DNA of 64,000 nucleotides from Actinobacillus porcitonsillarum (GTDB lineage Bacteria; Pseudomonadota; Gammaproteobacteria; Enterobacterales; Pasteurellaceae): NCBI RefSeq assembly GCF_003101015.1, contig NZ_CP029206.1, positions 1,251,001 to 1,315,000 of the forward strand, read 5' to 3'. Shown piece by piece: positions 1 to 9,831 of this stretch (position 1 is its first letter; each line of letters starts with the position of its first letter). The notes under the pieces were generated by a model. It saw only the letters and a program-made list of their open reading frames with translations, ran no database searches and was not told where the DNA came from. The position numbers and the translations under genes were made by a program.

Positions 1-2
1 CT

Positions 3-893
3 CGTGATGTTGAAACGTTTTTCCCGATAGCTGCACTACTTGGTTCATTGCTAGGTTTAGGTAATCTTGCCAGTCGTAGTGAATTGGTGGTTATGCAGGC
101 ATCCGGTTTTTCTCGCTTCCGTATTGGACTTGCGGTGATGAAAACGGCGGTACCACTGATTTTGTTTACGATGATCATTGGCGAATGGGGTGTACCACAA
201 ACGGAGCAATATGCTCGTGATATGCGTTCGGTTGCACAAAGTGGTGGTTCAATGCTTTCTACAAGCGGTGGTTTTTGGGCAAGAGATGGCGAAAATTTTG
301 TCTATATTCGCCGCATTGGTAGTGAAACACAGCTCAATAATCTCTCTATTTACCATTTTGATAAAAAAGAGTTAAAGTCAATTACTCAAGCTGCAGAAGC
401 GAAATATACAAATGACTGGATCTTAAAAAAGGTTGAAAAATCAATTATTGAAGGGAATACCATTAAACAGTCCAAAGAAAAAGATCAACCTTGGCAAACG
501 AGTATCACGCCAAGTAAGTTAGGGATTGTCTCCTTAAAGCCGGAATCGCTTTCGATTACCGGGTTAGCGGATTACGTAGGCTTTTTAAAAGAAACTGGGC
601 AAGATCCAAAACGTTTTGAGATCACTTTCTGGCGAAAAGTGTATCAGCCAATTTCTATGGCGGTTATGATGTTATTGGCAATTTCCTTTATTTTTGGACC
701 GCTTCGTAGTAGTACGATGGGAGCCAAAATTGTTATTGGGATCGTTGCCGGCTTTATGTTCTATGTTGCCAATATTGTGTTTGGCAATATGAGCTTGATT
801 GCAACTTGGTTACCGGTTTCTATCGGGGCATTGATACCAAGTTTGATTTGTTTGAGTATTGTTTGGTGGCTACTCACCAAGAAACGAGATTAA
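3..893 (+). CDS. lptG: LPS export permease LptG, 5'-truncated by window edge
   Basis: Inner-membrane permease of the LptB2FG complex that extracts lipopolysaccharide from the inner membrane for transport to the outer membrane. The frame is open from base 3 to the stop at 891-893, so the true start lies outside the window and about 296 residues of a protein usually about 355 long are visible. Seen: an N-terminal stretch SRSELVVMQASG (the coupling-helix region typical of LptF/LptG), a long periplasmic beta-jellyroll part, and three C-terminal membrane segments. Its stop is 3 bases before nadK, so the two are probably co-transcribed. Confusion with LptF is possible but the C-terminal sequence fits LptG better. 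Confidence 0.9.
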   Translation, partial: RDVETFFPIAALLGSLLGLGNLASRSELVVMQASGFSRFRIGLAVMKTAVPLILFTMIIGEWGVPQTEQYARDMRSVAQSGGSMLSTSGGFWARDGENFVYIRRIGSETQLNNLSIYHFDKKELKSITQAAEAKYTNDWILKKVEKSIIEGNTIKQSKEKDQPWQTSITPSKLGIVSLKPESLSITGLADYVGFLKETGQDPKRFEITFWRKVYQPISMAVMMLLAISFIFGPLRSSTMGAKIVIGIVAGFMFYVANIVFGNMSLIATWLPVSIGALIPSLICLSIVWWLLTKKRD

Positions 894-896
894 GCG

Positions 897-1775
897 ATGA
901 AAAGAGCCTTTCAAACGATTGCGATTGTGGGGAAACCACGACACGATATTGCATTAGAAACGCATTTAGTAGTCTATAATTGGTTGAAAGATCGCCATTA
1001 TGATGTTTTGGTGGAGCATAAAATTGCAGAGCAATTGCAGATCCCACAAGGTAAAACATTAGCTGAAATCGGTATGTTTGCGGATTTGGTTATTGTGATT
1101 GGTGGCGATGGTAATATGCTTGGTATGGCTCGTCAGCTCGCCAAATATCAAGTACCGCTTATTGGCATAAATCGTGGTAATTTAGGCTTTTTAACCGATA
1201 TTGTTCCTCAAACCGCTTTTGAACAATTATATAATTGTTTAGAGAAAGGCGAATATATCATTGAAGAACGCTTTTTATTGGAAGCGCATATTGAGCGTAA
1301 TGGGAAAACAATTTTATCGAATAATGCCTTGAATGAAGTGGTTATTCACCCAAGTCAAATCGCCCGTATTATTGAGTTTGAGGTTTATATTGATGGTAAA
1401 TTTGCTTTCTCTCAGCGTTCTGATGGATTGATTATTGCCACCCCAACTGGCTCAACAGCTTATTCACTTTCAGCCGGTGGGCCGATTTTAACACCGAATA
1501 TGAATGCGATCGCATTAGTCCCAATGCATCCTCATACGCTCTCTTCCCGCCCATTGGTGGTTGATGGCGATAGTCATATTTCACTGCGTTTTGCTCAATA
1601 TAATCAAACAAATTTAGAAGTGAGTTGTGATGGGCAATTTGACTTACATTTCACCCCTGAAGATCGTGTGATTGTACGCAAAAGTCCGGATAAACTCCGT
1701 TTATTGCATCTTAAAGATTATAACTATTTTACCGTGCTTGGTTCTAAATTAGGGTGGTCGAGTAAACTTTTCTAA
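897..1775 (+). CDS. nadK: NAD kinase
   Basis: Cytoplasmic enzyme that phosphorylates NAD+ to NADP+ using ATP. 292 residues, the usual length (E. coli 292). Seen: the GGDGNML motif near residue 72 containing the catalytic Asp, and the [15 protein letters not shown] motif near residue 182, both diagnostic of the family. The ATG lies 3 bases after the lptG stop, with a weak ribosome site inside the lptG end (CGAGA), suggesting translational coupling. Confidence 0.97.
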   Translation: MKRAFQTIAIVGKPRHDIALETHLVVYNWLKDRHYDVLVEHKIAEQLQIPQGKTLAEIGMFADLVIVIGGDGNMLGMARQLAKYQVPLIGINRGNLGFLTDIVPQTAFEQLYNCLEKGEYIIEERFLLEAHIERNGKTILSNNALNEVVIHPSQIARIIEFEVYIDGKFAFSQRSDGLIIATPTGSTAYSLSAGGPILTPNMNAIALVPMHPHTLSSRPLVVDGDSHISLRFAQYNQTNLEVSCDGQFDLHFTPEDRVIVRKSPDKLRLLHLKDYNYFTVLGSKLGWSSKLF

Positions 1776-1872
1776 TTTTCGTGCTTCTTTGTATTAAACA
1801 AATTCATTTTAATATGAGAATTTAGCAAGATAAATTCTTTAAAAAAAGCTACCTTCTAACATCAAAAATGTG

Positions 1873-1910
1873 TAAAATGCACCGTATCACACAAACGCAA
1901 ACGTTTGCTT
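1873..1910 (+). promoter_or_regulatory. glyA promoter -10 with overlapping PurR operator
   Basis: A -10-like TAAAAT lies at 1873-1878. Just downstream, 1895-1910 reads ACGCAAACGTTTGCTT, a nearly perfect match to the PurR operator consensus, with a 12-base perfect palindrome GCAAACGTTTGC at 1897-1908. It sits 42 bases before the glyA ATG, where a repressor would block initiation. In E. coli glyA is a known PurR target. The operator is seen in the sequence; repression here is inferred. Confidence 0.85.
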
Positions 1911-1951
1911 TTGTTGTTTCTTTATTTTAATTAACTTAAGAGGAACCTTGA

Positions 1952-3217
1952 ATGTTTACAGCAAATATGAACATCAAAGATTACGATCCGATTTTATGGA
2001 AAGCAATCCAAGACGAAAATACACGTCAAGAAGAGCACATTGAATTAATTGCTTCAGAAAACTATGCAAGCCCACGAGTTATGGAAGCGCAAGGTTCTCA
2101 ATTTACAAACAAATATGCAGAAGGTTATCCAGGTAAACGTTACTATGGTGGTTGTGAATATGCTGATATCGTTGAACAATTAGCTATTGACCGAGCAAAA
2201 GAGCTTTTTGGTGCTGATTATGCTAACGTTCAACCACATTCAGGTTCACAGGCTAATGCTGCCGTTTATGGGGCGTTAATCAATGCTGGTGATACAATCT
2301 TAGGCATGGATTTAGCTCATGGTGGTCACTTAACTCACGGTGCAAAAGTGAGCTTCTCAGGCAAAATTTATAATTCTGTACTTTACGGTATTACCGCAGA
2401 TGGTTTAATTGATTACGAAGATGTCCGTCAAAAAGCATTGGAATGTAAGCCAAAAATGATTGTGGCGGGTTTCTCAGCATATTCACAAGTGGTTGATTGG
2501 GCAAAAATGCGTGAAATTGCCGATGAAGTTGGTTCTTATTTATTTGTTGATATGGCTCACGTTGCAGGCTTAGTTGCTGCTGGTATCTATCCAAATCCAT
2601 TACCACACGCACACGTAGTGACAACAACAACGCATAAAACATTAGGTGGCCCACGTGGTGGTTTAATTCTATCTGCTTGTGGCGATGAAGAAATCTATAA
2701 AAAATTACAATCATCAGTATTCCCAGCAAACCAAGGGGGGCCGTTAGTACACATTATTGCAGCGAAAGCAGTATGCTTTAAAGAAGCATTAGAGCCTGAA
2801 TACAAAGTATATCAACAGAATGTATTGAAAAATGCAAAAGCGATGGTAGAAGTATTCAAAAAACGTGGTTACGATGTGGTTTCTAACGGTACGGAAAACC
2901 ATTTATTCTTAGTAAGCTTTATCAAACAAGGTTTAACCGGTAAAGCTGCCGATGCTGCATTAGGTCGTGCAAACATTACCGTGAATAAAAACTCTGTACC
3001 AAACGATCCACAAAAACCATTCATTACTTCTGGTATTCGTGTGGGTACACCAGCGGTAACACGCCGTGGTTTTACTGAAGCAGATGTTACTGAATTAGCC
3101 GGCTGGATGTGTGATGTACTTGATGCTATCGGCACAGAAAACGAAGAGAAAGTAATTGCTGATACAAAAGAAAAAGTACTCGCAATTTGTAAACGCTTAC
3201 CGGTTTATGCAAAATAA
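1952..3217 (+). CDS. glyA: Serine hydroxymethyltransferase
   Basis: PLP enzyme interconverting serine plus tetrahydrofolate with glycine plus 5,10-methylene-tetrahydrofolate; the main one-carbon source for purine, thymidylate and methionine synthesis. 421 residues (E. coli 417). Seen: substrate region [10 protein letters not shown] near residue 30, the Tyr-rich [10 protein letters not shown], and the PLP-lysine motif [14 protein letters not shown] near residue 230. The ATG at 1952 follows AAGAGGAACC. PurR-controlled promoter upstream and a strong terminator downstream make it a single-gene unit. purN, also one-carbon dependent, follows. Confidence 0.98.
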   Translation: MFTANMNIKDYDPILWKAIQDENTRQEEHIELIASENYASPRVMEAQGSQFTNKYAEGYPGKRYYGGCEYADIVEQLAIDRAKELFGADYANVQPHSGSQANAAVYGALINAGDTILGMDLAHGGHLTHGAKVSFSGKIYNSVLYGITADGLIDYEDVRQKALECKPKMIVAGFSAYSQVVDWAKMREIADEVGSYLFVDMAHVAGLVAAGIYPNPLPHAHVVTTTTHKTLGGPRGGLILSACGDEEIYKKLQSSVFPANQGGPLVHIIAAKAVCFKEALEPEYKVYQQNVLKNAKAMVEVFKKRGYDVVSNGTENHLFLVSFIKQGLTGKAADAALGRANITVNKNSVPNDPQKPFITSGIRVGTPAVTRRGFTEADVTELAGWMCDVLDAIGTENEEKVIADTKEKVLAICKRLPVYAK

Positions 3218-3234
3218 TTGAGGATAAGTACTCT

Positions 3235-3260
3235 AAGCCCCGAGTTTTCGGGGCTTTTTT
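3235..3260 (+). terminator. Rho-independent terminator of glyA
   Basis: Perfect 9-bp stem AAGCCCCGA (3235-3243) / TCGGGGCTT (3248-3256) with loop GTTT, followed by a run of T. Confidence 0.93.
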
Positions 3261-3275
3261 CTAGGATAAAGTAAA

Positions 3276-3914
3276 ATGAAAAAAATAGTTGTTTTAATTT
3301 CTGGAAATGGCTCAAATTTGCAAGCTATTATTGATGCGCAGACAAGCGGTCGAATTTCCGGCAAACTTTGCGGTGTGATTGCCAATAAATCTGATGCTTT
3401 TGGTTTACAGCGTGCTAAAAAAGCCAAAATCCCGGCTTTTGTGTTTGAGCGTAAAAATTTTTCTTCAAATCTCGATATGGATTTAGCCATTGCCGAACAA
3501 ATTGAGGCTCTAGAAGCTGATCTTATTGTGCTTGCCGGTTATATGAAAATTCTCTCGAATGAATTTGTTGAACGCTTTAGTGGGAAAATTCTTAATATTC
3601 ATCCTTCACTTTTGCCCAAATATGCAGGTTTAAATACCTATCAAAGAGCAATGGAAGCCGGTGATAGTGAACACGGAATGACTATTCATTTTGTTAATCA
3701 GATACTTGATGGCGGTGCGGTGATTTTACAAGCGAAAGTACCGATTTTCCCAGACGATGAAGTGGAAGATGTGGTAGAGCGTGTTCAAGAGCAAGAACAT
3801 CGTTGTTATCCTCTAGTTATTGAGTGGTTTTGTCAAAATCGTTTGGTAGAGCGGGAAGGAAAAGCCTATTTAGATAGCGTTTGCTTACCTCCGGAAGGAT
3901 ATAGTAGCGATTAA
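3276..3914 (+). CDS. purN: Phosphoribosylglycinamide formyltransferase 1 (GART)
   Basis: Transfers a formyl group from 10-formyl-tetrahydrofolate to GAR in step 3 of purine synthesis. 212 residues (E. coli 212). Seen: the N-terminal phosphate-binding ISGNGSNLQAII, the catalytic region LNIHPSLLPKYAGLNTY around residue 107 (Asn-His pair), and GMTIHFVNQILDGGAVI with the catalytic Asp. It lies alone between the glyA terminator and qseB; no PurR box was seen before it. The window also encodes the formate-dependent alternative PurT at 43-44 kb, so both routes exist. Confidence 0.97.
   Translation: MKKIVVLISGNGSNLQAIIDAQTSGRISGKLCGVIANKSDAFGLQRAKKAKIPAFVFERKNFSSNLDMDLAIAEQIEALEADLIVLAGYMKILSNEFVERFSGKILNIHPSLLPKYAGLNTYQRAMEAGDSEHGMTIHFVNQILDGGAVILQAKVPIFPDDEVEDVVERVQEQEHRCYPLVIEWFCQNRLVEREGKAYLDSVCLPPEGYSSD
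3342..3351 (+). repeat. DNA uptake signal sequence inside purN
   Basis: ACAAGCGGTC, the core of the A. pleuropneumoniae-type uptake signal. Further single copies seen in this window include 8649-8657, 9181-9190 (minus), 11686-11695 (minus), 48239-48248, 48543-48551 and 49022-49030. This word is the strongest taxonomic clue here and marks DNA preferred for natural uptake. Confidence 0.85.
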
Positions 3915-3966
3915 CTATTTTCTTAAGTATTTTTTAAGATTTCTCTGATTTAATGATTAAAATAGT

Positions 3967-4008
3967 AAGCGGTCATTTTTGTAAAATTTTTTGCAAAACA
4001 GACCGCTT
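3967..4008. repeat. Inverted pair of uptake signals before qseB
   Basis: AAGCGGTC (3967-3974) and GACCGCTT (4001-4008) face each other across 26 bases. They could form a hairpin after purN, but no T-run follows, so termination is uncertain. It ends 7 bases before the qseB ribosome site GGAGG (4016-4020). Confidence 0.7.
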
Positions 4009-4024
4009 GATAAATGGAGGAAGT

Positions 4025-4690
4025 ATGCGAATTTTACTCATTGAAGATGATAAGTTAATTGGCGAAGGAATTAAGTTAGGGCTTACCAAGCAGAATTTTG
4101 CCGTGGATTGGTTTACAGACGGTAAATTAGGTTTTGATGCTCTTTTTTCTGCAGAATATGATGCGGTTATTTTAGATCTCTCTTTACCTCGAATGGACGG
4201 TTTAGACATCCTTAAGCAATGGCGTAAAGAGAATAATCATATCCCGGTTTTGCTCCTTACCGCTAGAGATACGTTAGATGAACGTATTTTAGGCTTTAAT
4301 GCAGGCGCAGACGATTATCTCTGCAAACCTTTTGCTTTAATGGAAGTGGTTGTACGTTTACAAGCGTTAATTCGCCGTAGCCATCAACAAGTCTCTTCAG
4401 AAATCGTAATGGGTGATTTAGTGATAGATAGTCATACTCGCCGTGTAACCCTAAATGGAGAAGATATCTCACTCACTGCAAAGGAATTCCGCTTATTAGA
4501 ACTTTTTGCCCATTATAAAGATCGTGTGCTTCCACGTTCTTCAATTGAAGAAAAACTATACAGTTGGGATAATGAGGTAAGCAGTAATGCCTTAGAAGTT
4601 TACATCCATAATTTGAGAAAAAAACTAGGTAAATCATGGATAAAAACCGTTCATGGTGTCGGCTATAAATTAGGAACGTCAGATGCTTAA
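4025..4690 (+). CDS. qseB: OmpR-family response regulator, QseB-type
   Basis: DNA-binding response regulator, 221 residues. Seen: receiver domain with acidic pair in LLIEDD (near residues 7-9), phospho-acceptor Asp in [12 protein letters not shown] (near residue 51), LLLTARD, and the KPF loop with its Lys; then an OmpR-type winged helix (residues about 125-220; [14 protein letters not shown]). Start chosen at 4025 because GGAGG lies 5 bases before it and the family begins MRILLIEDD; an in-frame ATG at 3953 would run through the uptake-signal hairpin. Overlaps qseC by 8 bases. QseB is assigned from the partner kinase and overall match; PmrA/BasR is the nearest alternative. Confidence 0.88.
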   Translation: MRILLIEDDKLIGEGIKLGLTKQNFAVDWFTDGKLGFDALFSAEYDAVILDLSLPRMDGLDILKQWRKENNHIPVLLLTARDTLDERILGFNAGADDYLCKPFALMEVVVRLQALIRRSHQQVSSEIVMGDLVIDSHTRRVTLNGEDISLTAKEFRLLELFAHYKDRVLPRSSIEEKLYSWDNEVSSNALEVYIHNLRKKLGKSWIKTVHGVGYKLGTSDA

Positions 4691-6065
4691 TTTGTTTGAA
4701 AAGCAAAGCTTAAGAGCCCGTTTAATTATCTTTCTTTCTCTCATCACGCTTGTTGTTGCTGTGGTTACAACGATCATGGGATGGAAAACCTTGCGTAAAG
4801 AGATCAACACGCTTTTCGATACGCAGCAAATCTTTTTTGCAGAACGTTTGGCTTCTTCTAAAATTGCCGAAGGATTTCATCAGGTACAAGAAAGTGCTGA
4901 TTTTTATTTTGCAGATGTGGATGATGAAGCGCTCTCGTTTGCTATTTTTACTTGGCGTGGCGAGCAAATCATCAATGATGACAGAAATGGTCGTTTTATT
5001 AAATTTGCGCCGAAAGAGGGATTCGATACAGTTATTTCTGAAGAATATGATGAAGATGAAATTGAAACAGAAACTTGGCGTATTTATTGGTTAAAACATA
5101 ATGATGTCTATATTGCCGTTGGGCAAGAACTTGAATACCGCAATGACTTAATCAATAAAGTCATTCTCTCTCAAATGGGAAGCTGGCTGCCTGCTTTCCC
5201 TATTATGATTTTAGGTATATTTTGGATTGTAAGACGAGAATTTCTTTCCCTGAAACGTTTAGAACAACAGGTTAAAGCACGTAAACCAGATGAGACCGAA
5301 CTCATTGATGAAACCTCTCTTCCTAAAGAAGTTCTGCCTTTAGTAAAAGGATTGAACCGTTATTTTAAACGAACCCAAACCATGCTTAATCGAGAAAGAC
5401 GTTTCACTTCTGATGCGGCTCATGAGTTACGTAGCCCATTAGCCGGATTACGTGTTCAAACAGAATTAGCACAAATGACAATGAACGATCCGGAAATACA
5501 CGCTCAAGCGTTAAATAACTTAACTTTAGGGATAGATCGTATATCACAACTGATAGAACAGCTGTTGGTGCTATCACGTTTAGAAAATATTGAACATCTC
5601 GATGATCTTGAGGCCATTTCATGGCGCTCTCTATTAGAGCAAGATGTCAGTGAACTCTATACAAAAGCTGAGAGAAAACAAACTGATATTCAAGTTGATA
5701 TAAAAAGTGAACCAAAACAACAAGGCAAACCTTTATTACTTCACTTAATTTTACGTAACTTGTTAGAGAATGCGATTAACTACACGCCAAATGGAAGTTT
5801 AATTAAATTAACTCTTTCAGAAGAAAAATTAGTGATAGAAGATAATGGTCATGGTGTTAGTGAAGCGGACTTACTAAAATTAGGGCAACCTTTTTTCCGC
5901 CCAACAGAGCGACCTAATAAGGGGCAAGAAGAAAAAGGAAGTGGCTTAGGGCTTTCTATTATTAAACGGATTAGCGAGCTTCATGGATTTACTTTAGTAT
6001 TCAGTAAAAGCTCTCTAGGGGGATTAAAAGTTGAGATTGGATTTAATTCAATTTTAGACATCTAA
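4683..6065 (+). CDS. qseC: Sensor histidine kinase, QseC-type
   Basis: Membrane sensor kinase, 460 residues. Seen: N-terminal membrane helix (about 13-35), a periplasmic region of about 125 residues, a second helix (about 162-183), the H-box [20 protein letters not shown] near residue 240, then the ATPase domain with N-box [18 protein letters not shown], and G-box GSGLGLSI. The H-box and sequence around it match E. coli QseC closely. In E. coli QseC signals to QseB; a sensing role for catecholamines/AI-3 is known there but not shown for this protein. The gene overlaps qseB, consistent with a coupled operon. Confidence 0.88.
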   Translation: MLNLFEKQSLRARLIIFLSLITLVVAVVTTIMGWKTLRKEINTLFDTQQIFFAERLASSKIAEGFHQVQESADFYFADVDDEALSFAIFTWRGEQIINDDRNGRFIKFAPKEGFDTVISEEYDEDEIETETWRIYWLKHNDVYIAVGQELEYRNDLINKVILSQMGSWLPAFPIMILGIFWIVRREFLSLKRLEQQVKARKPDETELIDETSLPKEVLPLVKGLNRYFKRTQTMLNRERRFTSDAAHELRSPLAGLRVQTELAQMTMNDPEIHAQALNNLTLGIDRISQLIEQLLVLSRLENIEHLDDLEAISWRSLLEQDVSELYTKAERKQTDIQVDIKSEPKQQGKPLLLHLILRNLLENAINYTPNGSLIKLTLSEEKLVIEDNGHGVSEADLLKLGQPFFRPTERPNKGQEEKGSGLGLSIIKRISELHGFTLVFSKSSLGGLKVEIGFNSILDI

Positions 6066-6070
6066 AATGA

Positions 6071-6102
6071 AAAAGGTTGGAGTAGCTATACTTCAACCTT
6101 TT
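6071..6102. terminator. Bidirectional terminator between qseC and ruvB
   Basis: 14-bp stem (6071-6084 with 6089-6102, one G-U pair), loop GCTA, A-rich on the left and T-rich on the right. It lies between convergent qseC and ruvB and can serve both. Confidence 0.85.
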
Positions 6103-6112
6103 GATGTCTATA

Positions 6113-7111
6113 TTATCGATATTTTTTTAAATGCTCATAAGTCCGTTGTGTTGCAATGCGCCCTCTTGGAGTCCGTTGTAAAAAGCCTTGTTGGATAAGG
6201 TAAGGCTCTAAAACATCCTCAATCGTATCTCGTTCTTCGCCAATGGCAGCTGCAAGGTTATCCAAACCGACAGGACCTCCATCAAAGCGATCTACAATCG
6301 CTTCAAGTAGTTTGATATCCATGAAATCGAAACCTTCCGCATCAACATCTAGCATAGATAATGCCTGCTTTGCAATTTCTGAACTAATAATTCCATTATT
6401 ACGTACATCGGCATAATCACGCACTCGGCGTAATAATCGGTTCGCAATTCGAGGAGTACCTCTTGAACGGCGAGCAATTTCATGGGCGCCGCTTTCAGAA
6501 AGGTTTAAATTTAGGCAATTTGCACTTCGTTGAACGATAGACGTGAGATCATCCACGCCATAAAATTCTAGACGTTGCACAATACCGAAACGATCTCTTA
6601 GCGGAGACGTTAAAGAGCCTGCTCGTGTTGTGGCACCGATCAAGGTAAATGGCGGAAGATCGAGTTTGATAGATCGTGCGGCAGGGCCTTCGCCTATCAT
6701 AATATCTAACTGATAATCTTCCATGGCAGGGTAGAGCACTTCTTCTATTGCCGGTGATAATCGGTGAATTTCATCAATAAAAAGGACATCATAAGGCTCA
6801 AGGTTTGTCAGCATAGCGGCTAAATCCCCCGCTTTTTCGAGCACTGGGCCTGATGTTGTACGAATGTTTACGCCCATTTCATTGGCGACAATGTTAGCCA
6901 GTGTTGTTTTTCCGAGCCCCGGTGGACCAAAAATAAGCAAATGATCAAGAGCTTCATTCCGTAGCTTTGCCGCTTGAATGAAAATTTCCATTTGTTGGCA
7001 AACAGAAGGTTGGCCAACGTAATCTGCAAGGAGCTTCGGACGAATAGCTCGATCAATAATTTCTTCTTCACGCTTTGGTGTGGCGCTGATAATTCTATCT
7101 GCTTCAATCAT
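6113..7111 (-). CDS. ruvB: Holliday junction branch-migration helicase RuvB
   Basis: AAA+ motor that drives branch migration of Holliday junctions with RuvA. 332 residues (E. coli 336). Seen: Walker [12 protein letters not shown] near residue 59, Walker [12 protein letters not shown] near residue 108, sensor-1 region GATTRAG, arginine-finger region SPLRDRFG, and the C-terminal winged helix ending near [10 protein letters not shown]. Start ATG is 3 bases after ruvA stops, giving the classical ruvAB order. Confidence 0.98.
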   Translation of the reverse strand: MIEADRIISATPKREEEIIDRAIRPKLLADYVGQPSVCQQMEIFIQAAKLRNEALDHLLIFGPPGLGKTTLANIVANEMGVNIRTTSGPVLEKAGDLAAMLTNLEPYDVLFIDEIHRLSPAIEEVLYPAMEDYQLDIMIGEGPAARSIKLDLPPFTLIGATTRAGSLTSPLRDRFGIVQRLEFYGVDDLTSIVQRSANCLNLNLSESGAHEIARRSRGTPRIANRLLRRVRDYADVRNNGIISSEIAKQALSMLDVDAEGFDFMDIKLLEAIVDRFDGGPVGLDNLAAAIGEERDTIEDVLEPYLIQQGFLQRTPRGRIATQRTYEHLKKYR

Positions 7112-7114
7112 ATG

Positions 7115-7717
7115 TTATAGCGCGTTCTTTAACGCCTCTCGAATAAGTTGTTCGCTTGTTGCACCTACCAGATTGACTTTTTTGATCATTTTTTCTGCAT
7201 CAGCAGGCTTATATCCTAAGGCAATGAGAGCATCACGGGCTTCATCACTCGGTTCAGCAGATGATGCCATGATGGTTTCATGAGGTTGTTCAACAAATAA
7301 GTCTGTTTGGGATAAGCCTTTAAACTTGCCTTTTAACTCAACTAATAACCGCTCTGCCGTTTTCCGTCCAATGCCTGGAATTTTTGTGAGTTTGGCTAAT
7401 TCTTCGTTTTCTACCGCACTGGCAAATTGAGAAACCGACATCGCAGAAAGAATGGCAAGGGCTAATTTAGGACCAACACCATTCGTTTTGATGAGCTCTC
7501 TAAAAAGCGTTCTGTCTTGCTTTTGGGCAAAGCCAAATAATAGATGTGCATCTTCTCGCACGACTAAATGCGTAAAGATGGTTGTATCTTCGCCAATTTG
7601 AGGTAAATTATAGAAACTTGTCATCGGCAAAAGTAGCTCGTAGCCAACACCTTGAACATCTAACAGCATTTCAGGCGGTTGTTTTTCAATAATTTTGCCA
7701 TGTAATCGACCGATCAT
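7115..7717 (-). CDS. ruvA: Holliday junction DNA-binding protein RuvA
   Basis: Binds four-way junctions as a tetramer and loads RuvB. 200 residues (E. coli 203). Seen: N-terminal OB-fold (MIGRLHGKI), two helix-hairpin-helix motifs ([16 protein letters not shown] and [19 protein letters not shown]), and the C-terminal RuvB-binding domain (residues about 150-200, [17 protein letters not shown]). First gene of ruvAB. In many relatives ruvA is SOS-controlled; see the split LexA-like half-sites upstream. Confidence 0.98.
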   Translation of the reverse strand: MIGRLHGKIIEKQPPEMLLDVQGVGYELLLPMTSFYNLPQIGEDTTIFTHLVVREDAHLLFGFAQKQDRTLFRELIKTNGVGPKLALAILSAMSVSQFASAVENEELAKLTKIPGIGRKTAERLLVELKGKFKGLSQTDLFVEQPHETIMASSAEPSDEARDALIALGYKPADAEKMIKKVNLVGATSEQLIREALKNAL

Positions 7718-7766
7718 AAGATTCCTTAGGTCTATTGTTTAAAAATATGATGAAGTTTAACATAAA

Positions 7767-7796
7767 CTGTATAAAAAATCATTATTATTTATACAG
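7767..7796 (-). promoter_or_regulatory. Inverted repeat with LexA-like half-sites upstream of ruvA
   Basis: CTGTATAAA (7767-7775) and TTTATACAG (7788-7796) form a perfect 9-bp inverted repeat 50-80 bases upstream of ruvA. Each arm looks like half of a LexA box (CTGT-N8-ACAG), but the spacing is too long for a single box. It could be a hairpin after paeA, a pair of weak LexA sites, or another operator. Confidence 0.4.
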
Positions 7797-7807
7797 CAGT
7801 AATGGAA

Positions 7808-9106
7808 TTATTCGGCTTTAATATCTTTTCTAAACGAAACCATTAACTGGTCAATTTTGAAATTTTCCGTATCAATAATTTCAAACTTATATTGATCGTA
7901 GAGAACAAAATCCGTTTTTTTCGGAATTTTTCGTAGCATATACATCATAAAGCCCCCAATCGTCTCATAATTTTCCGGATTTGGGAAAGATTCGATATCT
8001 AAGGCTTTCATTACGTCCTCTAAAGGCGTTGCACCATCAATAAGCCAAGAATCTTCATCACGGCGGACAATTTGTTCTTCTTCTGTTGAAACTAATTCTC
8101 CCATCACAATGCTCATTACATCATTTAAGGTAATAATGCCGACCACCAAAGCGTATTCATTGACGATAACGGCAAAATCTTCGCCGGCAGATTTAAATAG
8201 CTCAAGCACTTCATAAAGTGAAAGTGTATCAGGAATAAAAAGCGGCTTACGTAATAATCGTTGATCCGTGAGTGAGACACTTTCGTTTTTAAGGTATTGG
8301 GTCAGTAAATTGTGTGACTCGACATACCCTAAAATTTTATCTAAACCATTATCACAAATCAGTAATTTAGAGTGTGGATCTTCGCCAATGGTTTGAAGCA
8401 CTTGTTCTTTATTATCGGTGCGATCAAGAAAAATAATGTTTTCACGTGTCGTCATGGTTGAAGTTACACGGCGCTCTTGCATCTCAAAGACATTTTCAAT
8501 GAGATAGTGTTCATGGGTTTTTAGCACCCCTGCTTTCGCCCCTGCATCAACAACGGCAACAATATCTTCAGTTGTCATATTGTCTTGGCGCACGGTTGAA
8601 ATGCCAAATACACGAAACATCATATTGGCAATAAAGTCAAAAAACATCACAAGCGGTTTAAAAAGAAAAATACTAAACGACATGATACCGATAGTACGTA
8701 CTGCGATTTTTTCCGGATGAGTCATCGCCAATCTTTTTGGCATCAGATCAGCAAATAAAACAAATGAGGAAGTAACGAGCGCAAAGGCAGTCCATGAGGC
8801 AGCACTATCTACCCATTCGGCTTGGGTATATTGTGAGAACAGTTGGCTAAAATAAGGATTGATCGCACTTTCTCCCACAACCCCACCAAAGATTGCCACC
8901 ATATTTAAGCCGATTTGCACTACGGTAATAAAGCGCCCTGGTTGCTCTTGTAATTTCATGACTTTTTCAGCACGCAAATCGCCTTCATTTACCATGGCTT
9001 GTAGTTTTAATTTTCTGGCACCGGCTAATGAAATTTCAGCGGCAGAAATGACAGCACTGATAATGATGAGTAATAAGATGATGAGGATTGCTTCAAATAA
9101 GCCCAT
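7808..9106 (-). CDS. paeA: CNNM/CorC-type membrane protein, PaeA (YtfL) family
   Basis: 432-residue inner-membrane protein with the DUF21(CNNM) - paired CBS - CorC/HlyC C-terminal domain order. Seen: four hydrophobic segments in residues 1-155, CBS pair from about 205-325 (FAVIVNEYALVVGIITLNDVM), and the C-terminal domain (WLIDGATPLEDVMKAL). It aligns along its length with E. coli YtfL, renamed PaeA and reported as a putrescine/cadaverine exporter; related CNNM proteins handle magnesium. The transport role here is by homology only. Same strand as and upstream of ruvA, with a 90-base gap. Confidence 0.8.
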   Translation of the reverse strand: MGLFEAILIILLLIIISAVISAAEISLAGARKLKLQAMVNEGDLRAEKVMKLQEQPGRFITVVQIGLNMVAIFGGVVGESAINPYFSQLFSQYTQAEWVDSAASWTAFALVTSSFVLFADLMPKRLAMTHPEKIAVRTIGIMSFSIFLFKPLVMFFDFIANMMFRVFGISTVRQDNMTTEDIVAVVDAGAKAGVLKTHEHYLIENVFEMQERRVTSTMTTRENIIFLDRTDNKEQVLQTIGEDPHSKLLICDNGLDKILGYVESHNLLTQYLKNESVSLTDQRLLRKPLFIPDTLSLYEVLELFKSAGEDFAVIVNEYALVVGIITLNDVMSIVMGELVSTEEEQIVRRDEDSWLIDGATPLEDVMKALDIESFPNPENYETIGGFMMYMLRKIPKKTDFVLYDQYKFEIIDTENFKIDQLMVSFRKDIKAE

Positions 9107-9145
9107 GATAATGTAGATGCTCCTTAGTAAGATAAACGATGTTTA

Positions 9146-9784
9146 TTATAGCGTATTTTGGTAAATTTTTTGCCAAATCAGACCGCTTGTTGGCGGTGTT
9201 TGAATACAAAAATGGGTATTTTGATACTCAAATTCTAGCTGATAGGCGTGTAAATACAGGCGGTCAGCCTTTTCGCCACCATATAGTGAGTCGCCTAAAA
9301 TAGGGCTACCCAAACTCTTCATCGCAACTCGTAATTGATGTGTTCTCCCCGTGTGAGGATTGAGCGTAAACCACCGAAGTTGAGGGGCAACGGATTGTGA
9401 AGTAAATTGCGTTATCGCAGGGTTTTCTTTGGTATGACAGAGTTTCCAAGCGCTATTTCGGGATTTTTTCATATCGCCAACAATTTTTCCCTGTTTCTTT
9501 TTAGGTTTTGCTGTACTGAGTGCCCAATAGGTTTTTTGAATTTTGTGTTGCTTAAATAAGTGATAAAACTCAACCGCCGCCTCTTTTGTTAAAGCGAGAA
9601 TCAGCAAACCGGAAGTCGCTTTATCAAGACGATGAACAAGCCAAACTTGCGGAACACTGAGTTGCAGTGCAATACGTTCTGTAAGCCCTGTGGCTTCGTT
9701 ATCTTTATGTACGCTAATACCTTCAGGTTTATCAATGACAATAAAATCAGGGTGCTGGAAGCAGACTGTAAAATGGGAGGACAT
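9146..9784 (-). CDS. RluA-family pseudouridine synthase
   Basis: 212 residues, predicted RNA uridine isomerase. Seen: catalytic motif HRLDKATSGLL near residue 52 (Asp in RLD), the KTYWALS segment, PHTGRTHQLRVAMKSLGSPILGDSLYGG near residue 143, and YLHAYQLEF. It lacks an S4 domain and is shorter than RluC/RluD (about 320), resembling the short RluA/TruC-like group. The RNA target cannot be told from sequence. It diverges from the histidine phosphatase, with 47 bases between the two starts. The C-terminal end carries an uptake signal (9181-9190). Confidence 0.85.
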   Translation of the reverse strand: MSSHFTVCFQHPDFIVIDKPEGISVHKDNEATGLTERIALQLSVPQVWLVHRLDKATSGLLILALTKEAAVEFYHLFKQHKIQKTYWALSTAKPKKKQGKIVGDMKKSRNSAWKLCHTKENPAITQFTSQSVAPQLRWFTLNPHTGRTHQLRVAMKSLGSPILGDSLYGGEKADRLYLHAYQLEFEYQNTHFCIQTPPTSGLIWQKIYQNTL

Positions 9785-9785
9785 T

Positions 9786-9794
9786 TGCTATAAT
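9786..9794 (+). promoter_or_regulatory. Extended -10 promoter for the histidine phosphatase gene
   Basis: TGCTATAAT (9786-9794) is an extended -10 element with a perfect TATAAT, 38 bases before the ATG at 9832. It overlaps the 5' region of the divergent pseudouridine synthase gene. No clear -35 was seen, as expected for extended -10 promoters. Confidence 0.6.
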
Positions 9795-9831
9795 CTCGTA
9801 AAATTTTTCATTATTTTAGCAAGGAAATACA

